Source of the DNA: Lepiota brunneoincarnata
Lineage: Eukaryota; Basidiomycota; Agaricomycetes; Agaricales; Agaricaceae
Length of the DNA: 64,000 nt
Direction: 5' to 3'
Assembly (NCBI GenBank): GCA_023014365.1
Contig: JAEBUN010000003.1
Coordinates: 372,001 to 436,000, forward strand
Part shown: piece by piece, positions 44,365-55,100 of the stretch
Position numbering within the stretch: position 1 is the first letter of the stretch
Layout of the letters: every line of letters begins with the position of its first letter
Program-made: the position numbers and the translations under genes
Notes under the pieces: model-generated
Database searches by the model: none
What the model was told of the DNA's origin: nothing
Seen by the model: only the letters and a program-made list of their open reading frames with translations

Positions 44365-47027
44365 AACGGAACACAGACCGATGCACCCCTGCTCGTTCCC
44401 AGAAGGACTCTATATATTCTCACTCTCAGAAGGACACTTTCTCGATAAATTCTGTACAACTACAACTCTCCCCAAATAAACAATCTCTCTACCTACCCAT
44501 CGAGATTTGGAGTGAACAGACATCAAAACCCGTGGGCATCACTGCCCTGATAGACTCAGGAGCCCAAGGGAACTTCATCTCCCACAAAGTCATTGAACAA
44601 CATGGTTATCAAACCAAACGGCTGGACCAACCAATTCCACTCAGTAACATTGACGGAACTGATAATCAACATGGCAAGATCCATGAATACATCAAAATCA
44701 GAACCATCATTGATGGAAGAGATTGCATGCTAGAAGCGTACATCACAAACACTGGTGAGAAAGACCTCATCATTGGATTTCCCTGGTTGGAACAATACAA
44801 TCCCAGCATCAACTGGAAGACCAAAACATTCTCTTGGAAACCCCAAATCAATCACCAGGATTTTTCCAAACTCCTCAGAACCTTACGACGACCTGTCAAA
44901 CTCAACTCCATAGCCATGGACAGAATGGCTGGGAAAACCTCTCAACCCGAGGAAAACCCCAAAGAATACGTCAACCTATCAAACGTTGACCTTGACACCT
45001 TCTCCTTGGAAAGAGAAATGAACCCGATGCTTCTAACCCCATTAGAAGTAAACGTGAAAGCAACACATGCCACAACACTCCACAATGAGCAACACAACCC
45101 GACAAAATCAGCAAACCAAAAAGGAAAACAACTGGAATCAAACAAAGAACCACCTGAGATCCCTCGGAGATTTGCCCGATGGGCTAAAATATTCAACAAG
45201 AAAGCCTCCGAACGATTCCCACCATCAAGAACGTTTGATCACAAGATCGAACTAAAACTGACATTCGAAGCAAAGTCAATGAAACCTTATCAAGTGGCAC
45301 CTGCCAAAGAAAAAGCGTTAAAAGAATTCAAAGATCAAAACCTCCGAAAAGGGTACATCCGACCCTCAAAATCCCCTATGGCATCACCATTCTTCTTCGT
45401 TGCCAAGAAAGGAGGAGACCTCCAACCCTGCCAAGACTATCGTTATCTAAACGATCACACTGTCAAAAACGCTTACCCAATCCCCATGATTTCCTCTATC
45501 ATGGATAAACTCAAAGGAGCTAAGTATTTCACTAAGCTCAACATCCGCCTAGGATACAATAACGTCAGAATCAAAGATGGCGATCAATGGAAAGCAGCGT
45601 TCAAGACTCCCATGGGTCTTTTTGAACCAACTGTTATGTTTTTCGGACTCTGCAACAGTCCCATGACGTTCCAACATATGATGGACATGTTATTCTCCAA
45701 AATAATGGAGAAAGGAGGAATCATCATCTACATGGATGATATCCTAATCTACAGTAAAACCCAGGAAGAAACCGACCGACTTACGGAAAAAGTACTGCAA
45801 ATCCTGCAGGAAAACGACCTCTACCTCAAAACGGAGAAATGCAAGTTCAACAAACAACAACTCAAATATCTCGGCATGATCATCATGCCAGATGAGATCA
45901 AAATGGATCCCGGACAACTCAAGGGAATAGAAGACTGGCCAGTGCTGAAAACAGTCTGACACATTCGGAAATTCATAGGATTCTGTAACTTCTACCAGAA
46001 GTTCATCCACAACTACTCACACCACACCAAACCCCTGAACCAACTCCTTTCAAAATCAAACAAATTTGAATGGAAAGAAGAACAACAGAAAGTGTTTGAA
46101 ACGCTCAAAAACAAATTCTTAAAGGAACCGGTACTCCTCATGCCCGACTCCACAAAACCCTTTGAAATAGAAGCAGATGCTTCCAAATTCGCATCAGGAG
46201 CTGTCCTATACCAACACGACATCAACGGAATATGGAAACCTGTATCGTTCTACTCAAAGATGTTCAGACCAGTGGAACACAATTACGATATCTATGACAG
46301 GGAACTTCTCACAATTATCTGAGCCCTCAAAGAATGGTACCACTACCTCCTTGGCAGCCCCCATCCTGTCCGTATCAGAACAGACCACCAAAACCTCACA
46401 TACTGGCGCAAACCCCAGAAAATCAACTGCAGACAAGCACGATGGGTCCAGACCCTTGCCGACTACAACTTCAAATTAGAACACATCCCAGGATCAAAGA
46501 TCCCTGCACCAGACGCCCTATCAAGATGTCCAGACCACATCCCTGATGAGGATAATGATAACGAAGACGTCACCATGCTTCCAACAACCTCTTTGTCGCC
46601 ACTGCTGACATAGAAGATCAAAACCTGATCACAGTACTCCCAGAACACCTCTTTATCACCACCATCGATATGGAACTCCAAGAAAGAATCACGGAATCAC
46701 CCAAATACGATGCTAGAACCACCAAAGTGTTCAAACTCCTAAAAGAAACCCATCCTAACGCCGCCAATAAAGACTTCGGAACAGTTCCAACCTCAAATGG
46801 TCCACTCCTCACGTTCCAAGAACGTGTCATTATTCCGGAAGACCTCCAACTCAGATGCGATGTCATCGCAAGATACCACAACCACCCTACACGGGGTCAC
46901 CCTGGAGAACAGGAAACATACCACCTTGCCAAGAAAGAAGTATATTGGCCAGGAATGTCGACGTTCATAAAGAACTATGTCAAAGGCTGTCCAGAATGTC
47001 AGCAACACAAAATCATATGCAGACCGG
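44362..47027 (+). pseudogene. pol: Element F: pol, protease to integrase start
   Basis: A 532-codon block to 45959 holds protease (LIDSGAQGNFI) and RT ([10 protein letters not shown]), ending at a TGA for CGA in the TVRHIRK motif. RNase H (46092-46600; EADASKFAS) and the integrase HHCC (46860-47030; HPTRGHPGEQ, GCPECQQHK) follow with breaks. Solo LTR X3 interrupts at 47028. Confidence 0.88.
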
Positions 47028-48330
47028 TGAAAAGGTAGAAACTTTCGTAGGTTTTAAATATAGATAGTGGGCTTGTTTTCACTAAGCTTAGCCGCAATTT
47101 GATAAGCTTAAGCTAATACAAGTGGAATGAGATAGATAATGAACAGTTTCGTCTTTTAGGGTGTTCTGGGGGTGCGTTCTGACAGTGAAATTCAAGAGAG
47201 TAGTGTTTTTAGAGGTTAACGAACAGCCATTGAAGTTATCTTAGCTGTACGGTGCAACAATGAAAGGACAATCCCTGTCAATTCAAAGCGCTGGGTCTCT
47301 GGTCTCTGGTCTCTGGTCTCTGAACTCTGGTCTCTGTCTCTGTCTCTGTCTCTAGCACTCTGGAACTTCTAAACTCTGAACTCTGGTCTCTGTCTCTGTC
47401 TCTGGGTTGGTCAACGACCGAAGAAATCACACTTAACGACGCACACTAAATAGCCCTCTGAAACTGTTCTTGATCTCGGCTCGCAGACTTGCGTGTGGAA
47501 GCGGGGGTGAGACCTCTTGCTTCTTCACGAACAAGTGCGACCATATTTATATTGTTTGGATACATATGAGAGATAGTAAATATGAAATAGAAAACAATAA
47601 GCTTAATTGTTACAGGCACTGTAGAACATTTTGGAAGGTTCAGCAGCATTTCTACCTCACCCTGGGTTATGGGTTTTTCTCTGATTAACGAATGGCAATC
47701 CAGCCAGACGTGTTCCGTGCTCGTCTGCATTATTCTGCATCCACATGAGCGCGTTAAGTTTCCGGATCAATTATGATCGGAATGTATAGCGGATGGACAA
47801 TTCCTTGATCCATTGTAATTAATCTCAGTTAAGCAGTATGCCAAAGTGCCGGGACCCCCAAAGCACTTGTTAATTAGGAGTCTTTGATATTTCTAGGGTT
47901 TTGGGCATCGGGTATTGCCTCCCGAACGTTGGACGTTCCGTTCCATGGTCTGGTCATCATTATTGAACTCGCTATAGACGTAATACGCCTGCAACAGCCG
48001 CTAGGTACATTCTTTTATGTTCAAACGCATTTGGGTTCATCAGAAAACTGCTCGTAAGGTCCCTTGATGCAACCGGGGTATACTCGATAGGCTATGTAGA
48101 GTCCTGAATCCCTCCAGAGAGCGTTCTGATAGCTTGGTTCACTAAGCTTAGTGATAATGAGCTGGTTTGAACACTTCTGAGGCTCAAATATCCTCAGTTC
48201 GGTCGAACTGGCTACTACGGGATATAGTACCAATCCTCTATAGAGTTCTTTAATGATATAGCCAATGATTCTATGTAGAGAATCATTCCGGAGTATGGAA
48301 TTCATGTATAGGCGTGAAATCGGCGTATCA
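47028..48330 (-). mobile_element. Solo LTR X3 (family X, 1303 bp)
   Basis: TGAAAAGG...GTATCA with flanks CCGG (47024-47027) and CCAG (48331-48334), a 4-bp CCGG duplication with one G-to-A change. It has the TCTCTG tract (about 47295-47405) and both minus-strand ORFs (94 aa at 47446-47730; 106 aa at 48021-48341). Confidence 0.88.
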
Positions 48331-49497
48331 CCAGATCGCACACCAACTCAACCGATCCCACCATCATCTTCCAAACGCCCATTTGCACAGATCTCATGGG
48401 ATCTTATCACCAGTCTACCGCCTAGAGCCGGCCACAATGCGATATTGTCCGTGGTGGACCACGGCCTTACGAAGGGGGTAATTTTCATCCCAACCTCAGA
48501 TCGATCAAATGCCGATGACATCAGATGACTATTAATACAAAAAGTCTTCACCAGATTTGGATTACCCGATAAAATCATATCAGATTGAGACCCCAGATTC
48601 GCCACCAACTCCCTCCGACAACTAGCCAAATGTCTAAACATCCAACAAGCATTCTCAACTGCATACCATCCCCAGACAGATGGTTCTACCGAATGATACA
48701 ATCAGGAAATCGAAACCTACCTCGCCATATACTGCACCAGAAACCCGCTTGACTGGTCAGAAACCCTCCCTATTGCCGAGTTCGCACACAACTCCAAAAT
48801 ACATGCCTCAAGGCAGAAATCCCCATTTGAACTAATCATGGGATACAACCCTCCACCGATACCCACGGTAATGGAAACATCGAACTTTCCATCAGTAGAC
48901 GAACACATCAGACTCCTTGATGATGCCAGAAAAGAAGCACATGTGGCACATCAACTCTCTGCTGATATTATGAAACAAAGAACCAGAAGAACTGTCAAAC
49001 CCCTTGAAACACGTCAAAAAGTATGGGTAGAAGCCAAAAACCTCAAACTCCCCTTCATTTCCAACAAAATATCCCCAAAATGACTAGGACCCTTCCTTAT
49101 CTCAGAAGTCTTATCGCCACTCACCTACAAACTAAAACTTCCAATCAAATGGAAAATACACCCGGTATTCCACAGAAACCTTCTAACCCCATATACTGAA
49201 ACAGAAGCATATGGATCTCATCCGACTCCACCACCACCAGACATCATCAATGAAGAAGAAGAATACGAAATAGAAGCTATTCTAAATCACTGCCGACACC
49301 GCAGAAAACTCCAATACTATGTCAAATGGAAAGGATACTCCCACACGGAGAACAAATGGATCACCGATGAAACATTCCACGCAAACGCCGAAGAATACTT
49401 AACTGAGTATAAAGAAGCTCATGGAATTCTCCAGAAAGAACAGGAACCCACCAGAACCAACCAAAGACAACTTCGCTCCCACACCAAACCTACTTAA
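48331..49497 (+). pseudogene. pol: Element F: integrase core to chromodomain
   Basis: Resumes after X3 with the first catalytic Asp (ISWDLITS), then ISD (followed by a stop in place of the Arg codon), HPQTDGSTE (the Glu codon kept) and the chromodomain (YYVKWKGYSHTENKW). Stops at several former CGA sites. The pol TAA (49495-49497) is 2 nt before the Z ATG, as in G. Confidence 0.88.
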
Positions 49498-49499
49498 AG

Positions 49500-50362
49500 A
49501 TGCCCATGAACCTTGACCTCACTCACCCCCAAACTACTCCCCCTTTTTCAACAACACCCTCACCAACTTCCTCGTCATCTTCTGTCGTCATCATAAACAA
49601 TGCAAGCGTCAAACATACTACACTTCAGACAACTCCCGTTCCGGCCCCGTCTCCCTACACCCCTTCTCACACCTTCGCCGCAACATACGCCTCCCTCAGG
49701 GACAAGACCCTTGACCCCAACGACACCCCAGAACCAACAGCTGCCCCAGCTGCCTCCCTTAGATACCATACAGCTGGAGTACGATCATATGGACCAGATC
49801 ACCCTTCTGACGGAGATCTGCGTGAGGCTGCCACCGACAGAGCCTTTATGACTAAATTGGAACACACTTCAATTTCAGAATACGACCAACAACTCTGGTA
49901 CGACTATACCCACCACATACGACAGACTAAGGCTCTCGCTACTGCATACAATACACAACGTGCCTGGGCAGAATCACTCGAGCAACTTCTCCACTCAAGA
50001 TTGGGCCTCATGTCTGAGGTGTCGAAGAACCTACCCAAACGAGATGAGGTACATACCTTGCAGCCCCCCACCGCAACCATCCCCACCACTACCACAACGA
50101 CTACTGCTGCAATCATCACCACCATCCCCAACAAGGGAAGAAAGCCCACCAGTATCAGAAATCCCTTCAGACTTCTCACCCCCACCAAGGACGCCACCCA
50201 CACCGTTGCCAGTAACAACGTCCCAGTTCGGAACTCCCCCAATCCCGTTCACTCACGAACCAACCCCCGAACCACCGACAGATCAGTCTGTATCCAATGC
50301 AGGCACACAGGACACTGGGCCATGGATTGCCCCAATTCGCTTGCCTCGGATGCAAGCAATAT
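49500..50362 (+). pseudogene. Element F: Z and P, first part, cut by element G
   Basis: Z starts MPMNLDLTHPQ at 49500 and is open to the insertion of G within the second knuckle (first knuckle CIQCRHTGHWAMDC intact). P is open in blocks 49600-49851 and from 49960. After G and one AATAT are removed, P continues at 58556. Open frame running into the G LTR beyond 50362 is not real coding sequence. Confidence 0.82.
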
Positions 50363-50748
50363 TGTTACCCGGGTTAGGGGTTCGCTCTTGAGTAGCACGG
50401 CGTTCGTGGCAAGATGTCTATACAGACTTGGTCTTGTCCTACTAGGCGTGACTTAGAGACGACGGAGCACTATAGTCCAGCCGGTTTAAGGGCAAAGAGG
50501 TATAGGAGGCAAGAACTGTATAACACTAAGATAAGGATACAAGGTATTGTACTGTATCCTTATATATCTCTAAGTGTGGCTGTACTCCTACTATAATAGT
50601 CCAGACCAGGGTAACTATGAGTCAGAGATAAGGAAACATGAGGCGCATACTAAGAATAGTCCTTCTGATGTACACTACTGATAGTTTCATAGTGACATGG
50701 GAATGTGAGCTAAAATTAACTGTCCTTCTGATGTGGTTTCTGATAACA
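50363..50748 (-). repeat. 3' LTR of element G (386 bp)
   Basis: TGTTACCCGGG...CTGATAACA on the plus strand. Only GCGTTCGTGG against GCGTTTGTGG distinguishes it from the 5' LTR by my reading. Confidence 0.95.
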
Positions 50749-50763
50749 TTAGGTCCGTTTCTA

Positions 50764-50784
50764 GAGTTGTTTTCCATACAACTC
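50764..50784 (-). other. Element G: hairpin 15 nt before the 3' LTR
   Basis: GAGTTGT-ATGGAAA-ACAACTC, starting two bases after the P stop codon. The spacer TAGAAACGGACCTAA to the LTR is purine-rich and may hold the polypurine tract. G2 elements have a different stem that still pairs. Confidence 0.75.
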
Positions 50785-50785
50785 G

Positions 50786-52054
50786 TTAGTTTCCTTCTTC
50801 CGGGTACTCGGCTAGGTAGTTTGGTTCGTAGTAGTCGATCTGTGGCAGGTCGGTGGAGTCTGGTCTGGGGGGAATGACTGGGGAGAAGGTAGGAGTAGGG
50901 GTTCTGTGAAGATCGAGTATGGTGGCGGTTTCTGGGGACGGGGGTTGTCCTGGGTAAAAGATGTCGTATAGAAGGCGTCTGAAGTGGGGACTTTCGATTC
51001 TTTCTTCTGGTGGGGTGATTTGGTTTGTTTCAGAAGGAACCGCATGGTTCTCCTGTGATGTTTGATTCGGCCACGTCATCGTAGCATTCCTCGTAATAAT
51101 CGTCGTGGGTGAGGTCGATGTATCGATGGTGAGTTGTGGGAATGGTCGGGGGACGGGTTGTCGGATTTCTGGAGTAGGGGGCGTGTCGAGTCTTTCAACT
51201 TGGGCATTCGGTCCGTTTGTGGCGCGGTTGGAAGACAGCGCAGTGGGGGCATCTATATTTGATGCAGTCGTATGAGTAGTGCCCTGGGGCATATTGCTTG
51301 CATCCGAGGCAGGCAAATTGGGGGCAGTCCATGGCCCAGTGTCCTGTGTGTCTGCATTGGATGCAGACTGATCTGTCGGTGGTTCGGGGGTTGGTTCGTG
51401 GGTGAACGGGATTGGGGGAGTTCCGAATCGGGACATTGTTACTGGCGACGGTGTGGGTGGTGTCCTTGGTGGGGGTGAGAAGTCTGAAGGGATTTCTGAT
51501 ACTGGCGGGCTTTCTTCCCTTACTGGGGACTGTGGTGATGATAGCGGCAGTGGTCGTCGTGGTAGTGGTGGGGACGGTTGTGGTGGGGGGCTGCGAGGTA
51601 TGTACCTCATCTCGTTTGGGTAGATTCTTTGACACCTCGGACATGAGGCTCGATCTTGAGCGGAGAAGTCGCTCAAGTGATTCTGCCCAGGCACGTTGCG
51701 TATTGTACGCAGTAGCGAGAGCCTTAGTCTGTCGTACGTGGTGGGTATAGTCGTACCAGAGTTGTCGGTCGTATTCTGAAATTGGAGTGTGTTCCAATTT
51801 AATCGTAAAGGCTCCGTCGGTGGCAGCCTCGCGCAGATCTCCGTCAGAAGGGTGATCTGGTCCATATGATCGTACTCCAGCTGTATGGTATCTAAGGGAG
51901 GCAGCTGGGGCGGCTGTTGGTTCTGGGGTGTCGTTGGGGTCGGGGGTCTCGTCCCTAGGGGAGGCGTATGTTGCGGCGAAGGTGTGAGAGGGGGTGTAGG
52001 GAGACGGGGCCGGAACGGGAGTTGTTTGAAGTGTTGTATGTTCGACGCTTGCAT
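50786..52054 (-). CDS. Element G: post-pol ORF P (pol frame), 422 aa
   Basis: P is in the same frame as pol and begins about 100 nt after its stop (MQASNIQHFKQLPF). It is rich in P, T and S, with ordered-looking stretches PPLDTIQLEYDHMDQ, TTYDRLRLSLLRTI and a C-terminal block EERIESPHFRRLLYDIFY, PGQPPSPETATILD and YYEPNYLAEYPEEGN. About 860 nt overlap Z in another frame; the last 130 codons do not overlap and are preserved in B, C, E and F, which supports P as protein-coding. No catalytic motif is seen. Expression could be by reinitiation or by a +1 shift from Z. Function unknown. Confidence 0.65.
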   Translation of the reverse strand: MQASNIQHFKQLPFRPRLPTPPLTPSPQHTPPLGTRPPTPTTPQNQQPPQLPPLDTIQLEYDHMDQITLLTEICARLPPTEPLRLNWNTLQFQNTTDNSGTTIPTTYDRLRLSLLRTIRNVPGQNHLSDFSAQDRASCPRCQRIYPNEMRYIPRSPPPQPSPPLPRRPLPLSSPQSPVREESPPVSEIPSDFSPPPRTPPTPSPVTMSRFGTPPIPFTHEPTPEPPTDQSASNADTQDTGPWTAPNLPASDASNMPQGTTHTTASNIDAPTALSSNRATNGPNAQVERLDTPPTPEIRQPVPRPFPQLTIDTSTSPTTIITRNATMTWPNQTSQENHAVPSETNQITPPEERIESPHFRRLLYDIFYPGQPPSPETATILDLHRTPTPTFSPVIPPRPDSTDLPQIDYYEPNYLAEYPEEGN

Positions 52055-52154
52055 TGTTTATGATAACGACGGAGGATGATGAGGAGGTTGGTGAAGGTGT
52101 TGTTGAGAAAGGGGGAGTAGTTTGGGGGCGAGTGAGGTCGAGGTTCATGGGCAT
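51195..52154 (-). CDS. Element G: post-pol ORF Z with zinc knuckles, 319 aa
   Basis: The ATG (52154) is 2 nt after the pol TAA, so termination-reinitiation is likely. The N-terminal half is P/T/S-rich with a helical stretch (LWYDYTHHVRQTKALATAY). Residues about 264-318 hold CX2CX4HX4C (CIQCRHTGHWAMDC), CX2CX6HX4C (CLGCKQYAPGHYSYDC) and CX2CX6HX4C (CPHCAVFQPRHKRTEC). It stops in TGA just after the third knuckle; elements A and C read on for about 60 more residues. Knuckles suggest nucleic-acid binding. A third zinc-knuckle ORF after pol is not a standard part of chromoviruses. Confidence 0.75.
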   Translation of the reverse strand: MPMNLDLTRPQTTPPFSTTPSPTSSSSSVVIINNASVEHTTLQTTPVPAPSPYTPSHTFAATYASPRDETPDPNDTPEPTAAPAASLRYHTAGVRSYGPDHPSDGDLREAATDGAFTIKLEHTPISEYDRQLWYDYTHHVRQTKALATAYNTQRAWAESLERLLRSRSSLMSEVSKNLPKRDEVHTSQPPTTTVPTTTTTTTAAIITTVPSKGRKPASIRNPFRLLTPTKDTTHTVASNNVPIRNSPNPVHPRTNPRTTDRSVCIQCRHTGHWAMDCPQFACLGCKQYAPGHYSYDCIKYRCPHCAVFQPRHKRTECPS

Positions 52155-52156
52155 CT

Positions 52157-55100
52157 TTAAGTATGTTTGTTGTGGGAGCGAAGTTGTCTTTGGCTGGTTT
52201 TGGTGGGTTCTTGTTCTTTCTGGGGGATTCTATGAGCTTCTTTATACTCAGTCAAGTATTCTTTGGCGTTTTCGTGAAGTGTTTCGTCGGTGATCCATTT
52301 GTTCTCCGTGTGGGAGTATCCTTTCCATTTGACGTAGTATTGGAGTTTTCCGCGATGTTGTCGGTGATTTAGAATGGCTTCTATTTCGTATTCCTCTTCT
52401 TCATTGATGATGTCTGGTGGTGGTGGGGTCGGATGAGATCCGTATGCTTCTGTTTCGGTATATGGAGTTAGAAGGTTTCTGTGGAATATTGGATGTATCT
52501 TCCATTTGATCGGAAGTTTTAGTTTGTAGGTGAGCGGTGATAGGACTTCTGTGATAAGGAAGGGTCCTAGTCGTTTTGGAGATATTTTGTTGGAAATGAA
52601 AGGAAGTTTGAGGTTCTTGGCTTCTAGCCATACTTTTTGATGTGTTTCAAGGGGTTTGACAGTTCTTCTGGTTCTTTGTTTCATAATGTCGGCAGAGAGT
52701 TGATGTGCCGCTTGTGCTTCTTTTCTGGCATCGTCAAGGAGTCTGATGCGTTCGTCTACTGATGGAAAGTTCGATGTTTCCATTACCGTGGGTATCGGTG
52801 GAGGGTTGTATCCCATGATTAGTTCGAATGGGGATTTCTGCCTTGAGGCATGTATTTTGGAGTTGTGTGCGAACTTGGCGATAGGGAGGGTTTCTGACCA
52901 GTCGAGGGGATTTCTGGTGCAGTATATGGCGAGATAGGTCTCGATTTCTTGATTGTATCGTTCTGTGGAACCATCTGTCTGGGGATGGTATGCGGTTGAG
53001 AATGCTTGTTGGATGTTAAGGCGTTTGGCTAATTGTCGGAGGGAGTTGGCGGCGAATCTGGGGTCTCGATCTGATATGATTTTGTCGGGTAGTCCGAACC
53101 TGGTGAAGACTTTCTCTATTAATAGTCGTCCGATGTCATCGGCGTTTGATCGATCTGAGGTTGGGATGAAAATTACCCCCTTCGTAAGGCCGTGGTCCAC
53201 CACGGACAATATCGCATTATGGCCGGCGCTAGGTGGTAGACCGGTGATAAGATCCCATGAGATCTGAGCAAATGGGCGTTTAGATGCTGGTGGAGGGATC
53301 GGTTGAGTCGGTGCGCGATCCGGTCTGCGTATAATCTTATGTTGCTGACACTCTGGACAGCCTTTGACGTAGTTCTTTATGAACGTTGACATTCCTGGCC
53401 AATACACTTCTTTCTTGGCGAGGCGGTACGTTTCCTGTTCTCCAGGGTGGCCACGTGTGGGGTGGTCGTGGTACCTTGCGATGACATCGCGTCTGAGTTG
53501 AAGGTCTTCTGGAATAATGACACGTTCTTGGAACGTGAGGAGTGAACCGTTTGAGGTAGGGACTGTTCCGAAGTCCTTATCGGCGGCGTTAGGGTGGGCT
53601 TCTTTTAGGAGTTTGAACGCTTCCGTGGTTCTAGCGTCGTATTTTGGTGATTCCGTGATTCTTTCTTGGAGTTCCATATCGATGGTGGCGATAAAGAGGT
53701 GTTCTGGGAGTATTGTGATCAAGTTTTGATCTTCTATGTCATTGGTGGCAACGAAGAGGTTGTTTGGAAGCATGGTAATATCTTCGTTATCGTTGTCCTC
53801 GTCAGGGACATGGTCTGGACGTCTCGATAAGGCGTCTGGTGCAGGAATTTTTGATCCTGGGACGTGTTCTAATTTGAAGTTGTAATCAGTGAGGGTCTGT
53901 ACCCATCGTGCTTGTCGGCGGTTGATTTTCTGGGGTTTACGCCAGTAGGTTAGGTTTTGGTGGTCCGTTCTGATACGGACAGTATGGGGGCTGCCAAGGA
54001 GGTAGTGGCGCCATTCTTCGAGGGCTCGGATAATAGCGAGGAGTTCCCTGTCGTAGATGTCATAATTGCGTTCCACTGGTCCGAACGTCTTTGAATAGAA
54101 TGATACGGGTTTCCGTATTCCGTTGATGTCGTATTGATACAGGACAGCTCCTGATGCGAATTTAGAAGCATCGGCTTCTATTTCGAAGGGTTTTGTGGAG
54201 TCGGGCATGAGGAGTACCGGTTCCTTTAAGAATTCGTTTTTGAGCGTTTCGAACGCTTTCTGTTGTTCTTCTTTCCATTCGAATTTGTTTGATTTGGAAA
54301 GGAGTTGGTTCAGGGGTTTGGTATGGTGGGAGTAGTTGCGGATGAACTTCCGGTAGAAGTTGCAGAATCCGATGAATTTCCGAATGTGTCGGACTGTCTT
54401 TGGTACTGGCCAGTCTTCTATTCCCTTGAGTTTTCCGGGATCCATTTTGATCTCGTCTGGCGTGATGATCATGCCGAGGTATTCGAGTCGTTGTTTGTTG
54501 AACTCGCATTTCTCCGTTTTGAGGTAGAGGTCGTTTTCCTGCAGGATTTGCAGTACTTTTTCCGTAAGTCGGTCGGTTTCTTCCTTGGTTTTACCATAGA
54601 TTAGAATATCGTCCATGTAGATGATGATTCCTCCTTTCTCCATTATTTCGGAGAATAGTGTGTCCATCATATGTTGGAACGTCGCGGGACTGTTGCAGAG
54701 TCCGAAGAACATAACAGTCGGTTTGAAAAGACCCATAGGAGTCTTGAACGCTGCTTTCCATTGATCGCCATCTTTAATTCTGACGTTATTGTATCCTAGG
54801 CGGACGTCGAGCTTGGTGAAATACTTAGCTCCTTTGAGCTTATCCATGATAGAAGAAATCATGGGGATTGGGTAGGCGTTTTTGACGGTGTGATCGTTTA
54901 GATAACGATAGTCTTGGCAGGGTCGGAGGTCTCCTCCTTTCTTGGCAACGAAGAAGAAGGGTGATGCCATAGGGGATTTTGAGGGGCGGATGTAGCCTTT
55001 TCGGAGGTTTTCGTCTAAGAATTCCTTCAGTGCTTTTTCTTCGGCAGGTGCCACTTGATAAGGTTTCATTGATTTCGCTTCGAATGTCGGTTTTAGTTCG

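Noticed and set aside
49500..50456. A 318-aa version of Z
   Set aside because: The last part is read through the 3' LTR of element G; Z of F really stops being continuous at 50362.
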